A stretch of 64,000 nucleotides of DNA from Terriglobia bacterium (lineage in GTDB: Bacteria > Acidobacteriota > Vicinamibacteria > Vicinamibacterales > CAVVIG01), in the NCBI GenBank assembly GCA_020073005.1, contig JAIQFX010000059.1, positions 1-64,000 of the forward strand, written 5' to 3'. The translations under genes were made by a program, and so were the position numbers. The notes beneath the pieces are model-generated. The model searched no databases, had not been told where the DNA came from, and saw nothing but the letters and a program-made list of their open reading frames with translations. Positions 55,443 to 63,455 of this stretch are shown here, one piece after another (the stretch's first letter is position 1; each line of letters starts with the position of its first letter).

Positions 55443-57022
55443 ACCGCCACCGACTGCCACTTTTCGTCGTCCTCGAGCCGCGTGAGGAGCGCGGGCGGCG
55501 CGGGCGCGGCCGGCCGCCGCGGCCGCGCGGCGCGCAGCCGCCGCAGGAAACGGACGCGGTCGGGCGAATGCCGGTACGCCTCGCGCGCTTCGACGAGCCC
55601 GGCCGTCACGTGCGCGATCAGCGCGTCGTTGAGCGGGACGCAGCCGACGCGGCGGCCCTTCTCGATCGCGCGCGGCACGTGTTCGAAGCGATCCTCGGCG
55701 ATGAGCGTCGTGGGCGCCGCGATGTTGACGAGCACCTCGCGCGCCGCGACGCGGCCGCCGCGCAGGCGGCGCAGCAGCACCTGCGCGACGACGCCGCGCA
55801 GGACCTCGGACGTCAGGCGGCGCACGGCGGCGTCGCCCCGCGCCGGACCGAGAAACGCGTCCAGCGCCTCGCCCGCCGTCGCGCCGTTCACGCTCGCGAG
55901 GATGAGACAGTTCGACGATGCGCCCTCGAGGATGGCCGCCATCAGCCCGGGACCGATCGGGGCGTCGAGCGCGATCACGTCGGGCCCTTCGGCCAGCGCG
56001 GATCGCAGCGCGGCCATCCACATCCGCTCGTCGCCCCGTACGAGGCGCTGGCTGATGAGCGCGCGGTGCCGCTCGTGCACGCGGTGGACGGCCGGTTCGA
56101 GCGTGATGGTGTAGGCCGGACGGGCATGGTTGATCCCGTCGACGAGATCGCCGACGAGACTGGTTTTGCCCTGTCTGGGGGGACTGGCAACCAGCACCAG
56201 CCCGTCCGGTTCGTCGCACAGCCGCCGGATGGCCGGCTCGAGCGGCGTGCTGTCTCGCGCGACCGCGGCCGAGCCCCACGCGGCGACCGTGCCGAGGCCG
56301 TGCTGGTCGCGGAAGCTTCGCAGGCGCACGCGGCCGATGTCGCGCAGGTCCGACACCCACTGAAATCCTTCGGGGGCGAACAGCTCGTCGCGCGACAGGT
56401 CGGGCGCGCACTCGCACAGCCAGCGCTCGATCGTGTGCGCGTCGAGCGCCGGTTCGCCGGCGAGCGTGTCGACGGCGCCGTCGACGCGGATCGCCGGCGC
56501 CTGTCCCGGCGCCAGGTACAGCGCGCGCGCGCCGCGCGCCGCGGCCGCGATCAGCAGCCGCCGCATGTCGGTCGCGGCGGCGGTGGTGGCGGCAGGACGC
56601 GCGTCGACGAAAGGCGCGGATGCCGTGGACGGCGTGGCGAGCGCGGGACGAGCCGGCGCGGGCCGCGCGGGCGCCGCCGCGCGCGCGGGTGGCGCAACCG
56701 GCCGTGCCGGCCGGCGCTCGCGCGCGATCTCCACCCACACGTCATCGCCCGCCCACGTCGCCGTGATCACGAAGGGATCGCCGGCGCTCGTGACGGTGGC
56801 CGGCAGCGTTTCGGTGACCGAGCCCGTCTCGCGCAGGCGCGCGATCGCGTCCTGCGGGAGGTAGCGCGCGAGAAACGACGTGATGGTGTCGATGGCCAGC
56901 GGCGACGCGCTCAGCGCCGTCTGCCCGGCGCGCGAGAGCAGCACGGGCATCTCGCCGGCGTGCAGCAGAAGCGCGTCGCTCTCGGTGTCGACGATGCGCT
57001 GCAGGCTCAGGTCGGTGCTCAT
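55439..57022 (-). CDS. Atypical PilT/GspE-like ATPase with duplicated N-terminal domain
   Basis: 527 residues from ATG 57022. Residues 1-100 (LQRIVDTESDALLLHAGEMPVLLSRAGQTAL) and about 148-250 (LLIAAAARGARALYLAPGQAPAIRVDGAVDTL) both resemble the PilT PAS-like N-domain, joined by a Pro/Ala linker. RecA-type domain from about 265: Walker A LVLVASPPRQGKTSLVGDLV (usual G-P-T-G-S-G-K), the Asp-box equivalent AYTITLEPAVHRVHERHRALISQRLV, and a Walker B-like AEGPDVIALDAPIG where the catalytic Glu of 'D-x-I-L-I-G-E-x-R-D' is Ala. The Walker A Lys-Thr is kept, the catalytic Glu lost: nucleotide binding without efficient hydrolysis is likely. No pilus genes are near. Confidence 0.78.
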   Translation of the reverse strand: MSTDLSLQRIVDTESDALLLHAGEMPVLLSRAGQTALSASPLAIDTITSFLARYLPQDAIARLRETGSVTETLPATVTSAGDPFVITATWAGDDVWVEIARERRPARPVAPPARAAAPARPAPARPALATPSTASAPFVDARPAATTAAATDMRRLLIAAAARGARALYLAPGQAPAIRVDGAVDTLAGEPALDAHTIERWLCECAPDLSRDELFAPEGFQWVSDLRDIGRVRLRSFRDQHGLGTVAAWGSAAVARDSTPLEPAIRRLCDEPDGLVLVASPPRQGKTSLVGDLVDGINHARPAYTITLEPAVHRVHERHRALISQRLVRGDERMWMAALRSALAEGPDVIALDAPIGPGLMAAILEGASSNCLILASVNGATAGEALDAFLGPARGDAAVRRLTSEVLRGVVAQVLLRRLRGGRVAAREVLVNIAAPTTLIAEDRFEHVPRAIEKGRRVGCVPLNDALIAHVTAGLVEAREAYRHSPDRVRFLRRLRAARPRRPAAPAPPALLTRLEDDEKWQSVAV

Positions 57023-57762
57023 CGCGTCAACGTCGCCGTCGCCGGCGACCACGAGCAGGGCTCGAGAAAACTCAGCGCCGCGCGGAAGCGCAGCCGGTCG
57101 GCGTCGAGGTACGACACCTGGCATCGCAGCACCAGCGCGCGCAGCATCGACTTCGTGCCGTCGTCGCCGACCAGCGTCACCTCCTGCGCCGTTCCCGGGA
57201 GCAGCCGGATGCCGCTCTCCGCCAGCAGACCGCCCTTCGACAGGTTGAGCAGCGTCAACGCCTGGCCCGAGCGCAGCCGCGCGGCGGGCAGGCCGCACCT
57301 GTCATGACGAACCGCCGCGCGGCGGTCGGTGACAGGTGCGTCTGGTGGGGCGGGTCCGAGGCGAGGGGACGACCGCGCACGCTCGATGGCGGCGATCAGG
57401 CGATCGGCGACGAGGGGCTGGAAGAGGCAGTCGACGGCGCCATGCTGGAGACTTGTTTCCTTGACGCGCAGATCGCGGCGGCCCGCGATCGTGACGACCT
57501 TGGTCCGCGGCGAGAACGCGTGCAGGTCCTGCATGAACGACGGGCTCGTCTGCCCGTCGCCGATCTGCCTGTCGATCGTCGCGTCGCAGACGGCAATCTC
57601 GGGGCGCGTGCGCGACATCGCGGCGAGCGCCTCGGGCGCGCTGCTCGCGCCGGTCACCTGGTACCCGCGATCCTCGAGCCAGCGGCTCAGCAGTCCGCGC
57701 ATTCCCGGCTCCGGCTCGACGACGAGCACCGCGTTGTCGATCGTGTCAATCAGCTCAGGCAT
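57019..57762 (-). CDS. Receiver-PilZ regulatory protein
   Basis: 247 residues. Receiver-like domain 1-130: AVLVVEPEPGMRGLLSRWLEDRGYQVTGASSAPEALAAM, phospho-Asp position in EIAVCDATIDRQ, then VVTIAGRRDLRVKETSLQHGAVDCLFQPL (Lys replaced by Gln). PilZ domain about 145-235: RRAAVRHDRCGLPAARLRSGQALTLLNLSKGGLLAESGIRLLPG, with R-x3-R and N-x-S-x-x-G. It could link phosphorylation or protein contacts to c-di-GMP. It overlaps the PilT-like gene by four bases and heads the three-gene unit ending in the IMDH-like protein. Confidence 0.85.
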   Translation of the reverse strand: MPELIDTIDNAVLVVEPEPGMRGLLSRWLEDRGYQVTGASSAPEALAAMSRTRPEIAVCDATIDRQIGDGQTSPSFMQDLHAFSPRTKVVTIAGRRDLRVKETSLQHGAVDCLFQPLVADRLIAAIERARSSPRLGPAPPDAPVTDRRAAVRHDRCGLPAARLRSGQALTLLNLSKGGLLAESGIRLLPGTAQEVTLVGDDGTKSMLRALVLRCQVSYLDADRLRFRAALSFLEPCSWSPATATLTR

Positions 57763-57805
57763 CCTGCCTCCAGCGTGTCGCGACTAAGGTAAGGGCGCGG
57801 GCAGA

Positions 57806-57821
57806 CCCCGGCAATCCGGGG
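57806..57821 (-). terminator. Hairpin after heparinase-like gene
   Basis: CCCCGG (57806-57811) and CCGGGG (57816-57821) form a perfect six-base stem with a CAAT loop, just after the stop of the gene at 57824. There is no U-tract, so it may slow or protect transcript ends rather than terminate fully. Confidence 0.4.
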
Positions 57822-57823
57822 GA

Positions 57824-59953
57824 TCACCGCGCCGGCACGGGGGGAATCACATCAGGAGGGGAAAGGAAAACACCCGGCGCCGTCACCTGCACGCCCAGGT
57901 CGTCGAAACGCACGCGTTCGCCGGTGGCGAAGGTCAGGCCGGCCGGCTCGGCGCTCCGGTCGAGGTCGAATTCCGGCGTGACCGCGGGCGCCTCGGCATC
58001 GGGATCGGCCACCGGCTGCAGGACGGTGATGATGCGGAGCGGCAGCGCGGCCGTCGTGGTGTAGACCAGGACCGGCGCCGGCTCACGCTGGCCGTATTCG
58101 CCGGACACCCAGCCCTGGATCGGCGCCAGCGCGCCGCTGAACACGTGCGCGCCGAGCGGCGCCCGGGAAAACGCACGAACGATGAGCGCGTGTTCCGACC
58201 GTCCGCGCGCGCGCGCCTGCAGATCGGTGTCCAGCGACACGGCGATCGGCGCGAACTGGAAGCGCACGTCGATCTTGTGCGTGCCGTCACCCGTCAGATC
58301 GTCGACAACGACCCAGCCGCGGGCTTTCACGAAGACGATGCGGCGGCGATGCACGACGACGCCGCCCAGGCGCCGGAACGCCTCGTGCTCCGCGTCGGCG
58401 TAATCGAACAGCCGGCTCGACCGCCACTCGCGCAGCGTGGCGCGCGGGCGCTCCGACCACTGGAACGGCCCCGTGGAGAACGCCTGCGGTTCATCGTCGA
58501 TCATGACGGTGCTGTGCGCCGCGGTCCCGCGGAAGAACGTGCGGCTGGCGGCGTCGGCCGTGTAGGTGAACGTGCCGGCGTCGACGATGTACGGCTCGCC
58601 GAAGACGGCGCACTGCACGCCGAGCAGATCCGCGTGGCCGTGCCCGCCGGTGATCGGACATCCCAGCGATCCGGCGTCGAAGGTCAACTGATGCCTGGTC
58701 GCCGCCCATCCGCTCTGCATCACGACCCAGCCGCCGTCGGGGAAGCACCGCGAGGACGGCGCCTTCGGCGGCGCGGGCGCCAGCGCGTCGAAGGCCGCGA
58801 GTCCGGCGGGCCCGAGCGTCCAGAGGATCTCCGGCGTCGCGCCGCCCGCGGCCCACGCGCAATCGGCGCGGCCGAACAGCGCGGCGGCCAGCGAGAACAC
58901 GCCGCGGAAGTCGTGCTGCGCGCGCGGCAGCAGCGGCAGCAGCGATCCGCTGTCGGCGTCGCCGATCTGCGGCATCGTGCCGTCGGGCCGGCGGATCGCC
59001 AGCAGGAAATCGAGCAGGCGGTGCAGGCGCTCGATGACGGCGGGCGCCACGGGCTCGCCGGCTTTCGCGCTGAGCATGACGAACTGGAGGTAGATCTCGA
59101 GCGTGTAGCGCGCGTAGCCGGTCGCCTGCTCGAAGTACACGCCGTCGCCGAGGATCTGGCGGTCGCAGTGCTCGACGAGAATGCGGGCGCCGAGCGACCG
59201 CCAGCGCCGCGCGCGCGGCAGGCCGGGCAGCAGGGTGCCGGCGTAGAAGAGCCCGAGCGCTTCGCCGGTCAGGTGCGTGTTCGGCGAGAAGTAGTAGCTC
59301 AGGTACCGCTCGACGTGCGCGGCGTGCCGCTCGATGCCGTTCACGATCAGATCGCGCACCTGCGGCGAGAGCGCCGGCGAGTCGCGGAACAGGCAGAGAG
59401 TCCAGCACCACGAGATCAACCGGAACGCGACCTCGAGGCTGCTGGCCCAGTTGATCCCCATGCCGGGCGGATTCGCGTCGAGCCACCGGCGGATGTTGCC
59501 GGCGGCGATGCAGGCGTAGCGCTCGTCGCGATCCAGCCGGTACGCCTGTGCGAGGCGCACGAGCCACTGGTGCCGGTTCAGCTCCCAGATCACCTTGGCG
59601 TCGCCGACCGCGGCGCTGTCGAGCGGGTTGATGCGGCTCCAGTGGAGCAGCGGCGCGCGGCGGCCCGACACGGGATCGAGATGCCAGTCGATCGGATCGC
59701 CGAAGCCCAGGTTGGCGTAGCCGAGCAGATCGAATTGATGCCGGCACGCGGCGTGGCGCGGCAGATCGGTGCTGCACGCGCCGTCGAAGAAGCGCGCCTC
59801 GGCGAAGGCGGGCGAGCGCGGGCCCAGCGTCGACGGCGCCGCGGCGCGCACCGCGCGCGGCGCCCCCGTCCGCTCGAGCCATTTCCGCGCCTCCTGCCGG
59901 CTCCGGACGACGAGCTCGCCCAATCCCATTTCCCGCAGATGCTGCAGATTCAT
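57824..59953 (-). CDS. Heparinase II/III-family protein (polysaccharide lyase-like)
   Basis: 709 residues from ATG 59953, overlapping the GT4 stop (ATGA). N-terminal alpha/alpha toroid about 90-370: NPLDSAAVGDAKVIWELNRHQWLVRLAQAYRLD, ANPPGMGINWASSLEVAFRLISWCWTL, YYFSPNTHLTGEALGLFYAGTLLPGL and EQATGYARYTLEIYLQFVMLS. Heparinase beta-domain from about 410: GGWVVMQSGW, CPITGGHGHADLLGVQCAVFGEPYIVDAGTFTYTADAASRTFFRGTAAHSTVMIDD (active-site-like His and Tyr). No signal peptide, which is usual for the polysaccharide-locus members. With an AlgD-type dehydrogenase it suggests a uronic-acid-bearing polymer and its lyase. Confidence 0.92.
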   Translation of the reverse strand: MNLQHLREMGLGELVVRSRQEARKWLERTGAPRAVRAAAPSTLGPRSPAFAEARFFDGACSTDLPRHAACRHQFDLLGYANLGFGDPIDWHLDPVSGRRAPLLHWSRINPLDSAAVGDAKVIWELNRHQWLVRLAQAYRLDRDERYACIAAGNIRRWLDANPPGMGINWASSLEVAFRLISWCWTLCLFRDSPALSPQVRDLIVNGIERHAAHVERYLSYYFSPNTHLTGEALGLFYAGTLLPGLPRARRWRSLGARILVEHCDRQILGDGVYFEQATGYARYTLEIYLQFVMLSAKAGEPVAPAVIERLHRLLDFLLAIRRPDGTMPQIGDADSGSLLPLLPRAQHDFRGVFSLAAALFGRADCAWAAGGATPEILWTLGPAGLAAFDALAPAPPKAPSSRCFPDGGWVVMQSGWAATRHQLTFDAGSLGCPITGGHGHADLLGVQCAVFGEPYIVDAGTFTYTADAASRTFFRGTAAHSTVMIDDEPQAFSTGPFQWSERPRATLREWRSSRLFDYADAEHEAFRRLGGVVVHRRRIVFVKARGWVVVDDLTGDGTHKIDVRFQFAPIAVSLDTDLQARARGRSEHALIVRAFSRAPLGAHVFSGALAPIQGWVSGEYGQREPAPVLVYTTTAALPLRIITVLQPVADPDAEAPAVTPEFDLDRSAEPAGLTFATGERVRFDDLGVQVTAPGVFLSPPDVIPPVPAR

Positions 59954-61008
59954 GCGCACGCCTCGGCGTAGACCCGTTCCCATCGTTCGCGTACCTGCGT
60001 CCAGGTGAAGGCTTCGACCTCGGCGCGGGCGCTGCGCGCGAGGCGGCGGGCGAGCGGCTGATGCTCGACGAGCGTCGTGACCGCGTCCGCCATCGCGGCC
60101 GGATCGTCGGGCGGCACGAGGAGTCCGGTCTCGCCGTCGCGCACGAGCGCGGCGAGATCGCCGGCCGGCGTCGACACGACGGGCAGGCCGGCGGCGAACG
60201 CTTCGAGCACCGAGACCGGCTGGTTGTCGAGCGTCGACGAGTTCACGAAGATGTCCGCGGTGTCGTGGAGCGCGGGCATGTCGGCGGGATCCACGCGTCC
60301 GATGAAGCGCACGCCGGTCAGGCCGAGCGCGTCCGCCAGACCGCGGAGCGCGTCGCGCTCGCTCCCGTCGCCCGCGACGGTCAGCGTCGCGTCGCGATAG
60401 CGCCGCTGAATCAGCGCGAACGCGGCGAGGGTGTTGTCGACGCGGTAGTACGGTTCGAGGTTGCGCGTCGAGAGCAGCCGCGGGCCGACCGTCGATCGCG
60501 CCCGGAAGCGGAAGCGCGACGTGTCGACGACGTTTCGCACGACGTGCGCGCAGTAGCCGTGGCGCGCGAAGACGTCACGGAGGTAGTCCGACGGCACGAC
60601 GATCGCGTCCACGAGGCGCAGCCACGGGTGGACCAGCGGTCCCCAGTGCGCAAGATGATCGTCGGCTTCGCCGCTGTGATAGTGGAGGACGATCGGCTTG
60701 TGAAACCGCCGCGCCGCCACGATTGCCGGCACGACGGCCAGCACGAACGAGCAGTACGACGCCGAGAACACGTGGACGACGTCGGCGTCCTGCAGCGTGC
60801 GGAGGCGCGGCAGGTACAGCGCCTGGTTGAGCACCGTGCGCGCGTACGGAAAGCGGCGCACCCACTGGAGCGCGCCGGGAAACGCCGGATCGATGGGCGT
60901 CAGCCTGACGTCATGGCCGGCGTGGCACAGGCCGATGGCGAGCGCCTGGGCCTGCACCGAGTGGCCGCCCACGATGCGCGGGCTCGCGGCGACGAGCGCG
61001 ATCTGCAT
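59950..61008 (-). CDS. GT4-type glycosyltransferase
   Basis: 352 residues. N-terminal VAASPRIVGGHSVQAQALAIGLCHAGHDVRL with the GG acceptor loop; VVHVFSASYCSFVLAVVPAI; VLHYHSGEADDHL; donor half VVRNVVDTSRFRFR, LLSTRNLEPYYRVDNTLAAFALIQRRY, VRFIGRVDPADMPALHDTADIFVNSSTLDNQPVSVLEAFAAGLPVVST (E-x7-E type). First enzyme gene of the minus-strand run after a small protein, coupled to the heparinase-like gene. Confidence 0.92.
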   Translation of the reverse strand: MQIALVAASPRIVGGHSVQAQALAIGLCHAGHDVRLTPIDPAFPGALQWVRRFPYARTVLNQALYLPRLRTLQDADVVHVFSASYCSFVLAVVPAIVAARRFHKPIVLHYHSGEADDHLAHWGPLVHPWLRLVDAIVVPSDYLRDVFARHGYCAHVVRNVVDTSRFRFRARSTVGPRLLSTRNLEPYYRVDNTLAAFALIQRRYRDATLTVAGDGSERDALRGLADALGLTGVRFIGRVDPADMPALHDTADIFVNSSTLDNQPVSVLEAFAAGLPVVSTPAGDLAALVRDGETGLLVPPDDPAAMADAVTTLVEHQPLARRLARSARAEVEAFTWTQVRERWERVYAEACA

Positions 61009-61013
61009 GGCGA

Positions 61014-61250
61014 TCAGTGCGTGGCGCCGCGCCGGCGCTGCAGTTCGGCGACCGCGACTTCGAGAAGATGCGTGACGGCGATCGCCAGTTTCTCCGGCGG
61101 CAGGTTGCGGAGATACGCGACGACCGCGGGCCGGGCCACGCGCAGATCGCGGATGTGGACCGTCTCGCCGTGGACCGTCTCGCCGTTGACGCGCACCTGA
61201 TTCGTCGTCATCGCGGCCGCAAGCGGAACGATATCGATATCGTCGAACAT
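61014..61250 (-). CDS. Small hypothetical protein
   Basis: 78 residues, no signal peptide. Front MFDDIDIVPLAAAMTTNQVRVNGETV with a duplicated GETVH, then a helical end (VVAYLRNLPPEKLAIAVTHLLEVAVAELQRR). GAGGTCC precedes ATG 61250. The helix pair suggests a small adaptor; it lies five bases ahead of the GT4 gene, so it opens the polysaccharide directon. Function unknown. Confidence 0.6.
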   Translation of the reverse strand: MFDDIDIVPLAAAMTTNQVRVNGETVHGETVHIRDLRVARPAVVAYLRNLPPEKLAIAVTHLLEVAVAELQRRRGATH

Positions 61251-61293
61251 CGGGACCTCCTGTGTGGTGAGTGGTGGTGAGCCGTGGATCGCG

Positions 61294-63423
61294 TCAGAAG
61301 CTGGACACGTCGAAGGCGTCGATCCAGACCCAGTCGCAGGCCGACGCCGGGTCGTGATCGCCGGCGACTTCGATCGTGATCGTGTGCGCGCCGTTCGCGA
61401 GCGGACCGCTGTCGAAGATGACGGCCTGCGCCTGCGCGCCGGCGGAGTAGGTGTCGATCGTGATCGCGGGCGCGCCGTCGATCGAGACGCGCGCGAGACC
61501 GCTCCATTGATCGCGGAAGCCGATCCATTTCACCGATGTACCGGTGAACGAGAACATCGCGGTCGCACCGGCGTCCATCGCGAGGACGGCGCCGTCGCCG
61601 CTGTTCCACGATCCGCCGGACGAGTACCAGCTCCCGCTGTCGGTGACGGCCGGATCCGTTTCCTCGTGCCGCATCACCGCGGGCGGATCCTCGCCGCCCG
61701 GATCGGCGCCGCCGATCATGGTCGCGTCGCCGATGGCAGCCGTCGCGTTGAGGAAGGCCGCGGCAAACGACAGGGGATACGTCGTCAGCGGCTTGGTCTC
61801 GAGGTGGTGATAGAACGGGTTGCCGTTCTTCGTGTAGATCACCTGCGTCCAGTAGATCGTCGGCTGTCCATTCTGGTAGCCGACCGGAAACGTCTGCAGC
61901 ACGACGCGGAAGACGTCGCCGGCGGTGGCGCTCGTCTCCGCCCTGTAGATGCCGCCTTCGCGGACTTCGGCCATGCCCGATTGCACGCGGACGCCGTAAT
62001 CGATGGTGGACGGCTCATCGCCGGTGAACGCATGCGCGAGGCCTGCCGTGAAGAGGGGCGCGGCATCGCGGACGCTGAACTGCGCTTCGGCGTACGCTTC
62101 GCCTGGCGGCGACGGCACCTGTTGCGCCGACGCGGCACCGGAATCCGGGCAGCCGTCGCAGCCGCCGGATTTGGCGAGCGTGGCCCCGGACGCCGTGACG
62201 TTGCGACGGTCGGTCCAGTCCGCGTTACTGCCTCCGGGCGCGCGCCCGCGCGACGTGTTGAGCAGGACCGTCCACGCGCCCGCACTCGACGAATCGCGAT
62301 TGAGCACCGCGAGATCCGGCGCGCCGTCGTGATTGACGTCGGCGATCGCCAGCCCGAACACAATGGTGTCCAGATAACCGTGAACGGTGACGATGTCCTG
62401 CCGCGGCTGAAACGTCCCGTCGCCGTTGCCGTCGAACACCGACACGAGGACGGCGTCGCCCGTGACGGCGAGATCCGCGCGGCCGTTGCCGTTCAAATCG
62501 CCGACGACGATCGCACGCGGGATGTCCGGCGCCGGCAGATCCAGCCGCGACGGAGGCTGGAACGTGCCATTACCGTTCCCCGGCAACAGCCAGAGCGCCG
62601 GATGGCCCTGGCTGGCGGCGACGATGTCGAGCGCGCCGTCGTTGTTGAAGTCGACGAGCGCCACCGACGCCATGCCGCTGTCGATCTGATAGGACTGCGG
62701 AGACTGAAACGTCCCATCGCCGTTGTTCATCAGCACGGACAGATGGCGCGTCGCGTCATCGAAGTTTGCGGTGACGATGTCGGGCGCGCCGTCGCCGTCG
62801 AGGTCGCCGACGGCGACAGCCACCGTGCCCGTGCCGGCAGGGAAGCGCGCCGGCGGTGAGAACGTTCCGTCGCCACGACCGAGGAGCACGTTCACCGCCC
62901 CGTCGTCTGCGACGATCAGATCCGGCGCGCCGTCGCGGTTCACGTCACGGATGACCACGGACGTCGGGCCGGCGAACGCCTGTCCGCCTGACGCGGACGG
63001 TGACGCCGTCTGGAACGTGCCGTCGCCGCGACCGAGCAGCACGTAGAGTTTTCCCGTGGTCGTGGGGTTGTACTGGTTCCACGAATCCATCGCGACGATG
63101 TCGGGCCGGCCGTCGCCGTTCACGTCGCCGACCGCGACAATTGATGGCGGGACCACTGTAGTCAGGACTTTCACCGCGGGCTGCAGCGTCGCGTCGGCGC
63201 TGCCGAGCCTGACGTCCACGCCGGCGAAGAACCAATCGGGGACGACGAGATCCGGGAGTCCGTCGCCGTTCAGATCCGCCAGCGCGAATCCCGGCTCGAG
63301 GGTGTAGGCGAAGTCCCTGTGCGGCGCGAACGAGATCGCCTGCGCGGCGGCCGCGCGCACGTCAGCGAGCGAGAGGTGTGTGAAGACACCGAGCGCGATG
63401 ATCGGGAGACGCGCGCTGCGCAT
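61294..63423 (-). CDS. Secreted FG-GAP/VCBS-repeat protein with CxxC beta-domain
   Basis: 709 residues. Signal peptide LPIIALGVFTHLSLADVRAAAA. About seven VCBS/FG-GAP repeats (40-385) with calcium-loop cores such as DLNGDGLPDLVVPDW, DVNGDGRPDIVAMD, DVNRDGAPDLIVADDG and LGRGDGTFSPP, which form an integrin-like propeller. About 395-560 is a copy of the CxxC beta-domain (WTDRRNVTASGATLAKSGGCDGCPDSGAASAQ) also found at 28961 and 63456. The C-terminal 140 residues are a carbohydrate-binding-like sandwich (SWNSGDGAVLAMDAGATAMFSFTGTSVKWIGF). Likely a surface adhesin or glycan binder. Confidence 0.88.
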   Translation of the reverse strand: MRSARLPIIALGVFTHLSLADVRAAAAQAISFAPHRDFAYTLEPGFALADLNGDGLPDLVVPDWFFAGVDVRLGSADATLQPAVKVLTTVVPPSIVAVGDVNGDGRPDIVAMDSWNQYNPTTTGKLYVLLGRGDGTFQTASPSASGGQAFAGPTSVVIRDVNRDGAPDLIVADDGAVNVLLGRGDGTFSPPARFPAGTGTVAVAVGDLDGDGAPDIVTANFDDATRHLSVLMNNGDGTFQSPQSYQIDSGMASVALVDFNNDGALDIVAASQGHPALWLLPGNGNGTFQPPSRLDLPAPDIPRAIVVGDLNGNGRADLAVTGDAVLVSVFDGNGDGTFQPRQDIVTVHGYLDTIVFGLAIADVNHDGAPDLAVLNRDSSSAGAWTVLLNTSRGRAPGGSNADWTDRRNVTASGATLAKSGGCDGCPDSGAASAQQVPSPPGEAYAEAQFSVRDAAPLFTAGLAHAFTGDEPSTIDYGVRVQSGMAEVREGGIYRAETSATAGDVFRVVLQTFPVGYQNGQPTIYWTQVIYTKNGNPFYHHLETKPLTTYPLSFAAAFLNATAAIGDATMIGGADPGGEDPPAVMRHEETDPAVTDSGSWYSSGGSWNSGDGAVLAMDAGATAMFSFTGTSVKWIGFRDQWSGLARVSIDGAPAITIDTYSAGAQAQAVIFDSGPLANGAHTITIEVAGDHDPASACDWVWIDAFDVSSF

Positions 63424-63455
63424 TGCAGTCCTCCGTGGAGCGCGAGGGTCGGCGC

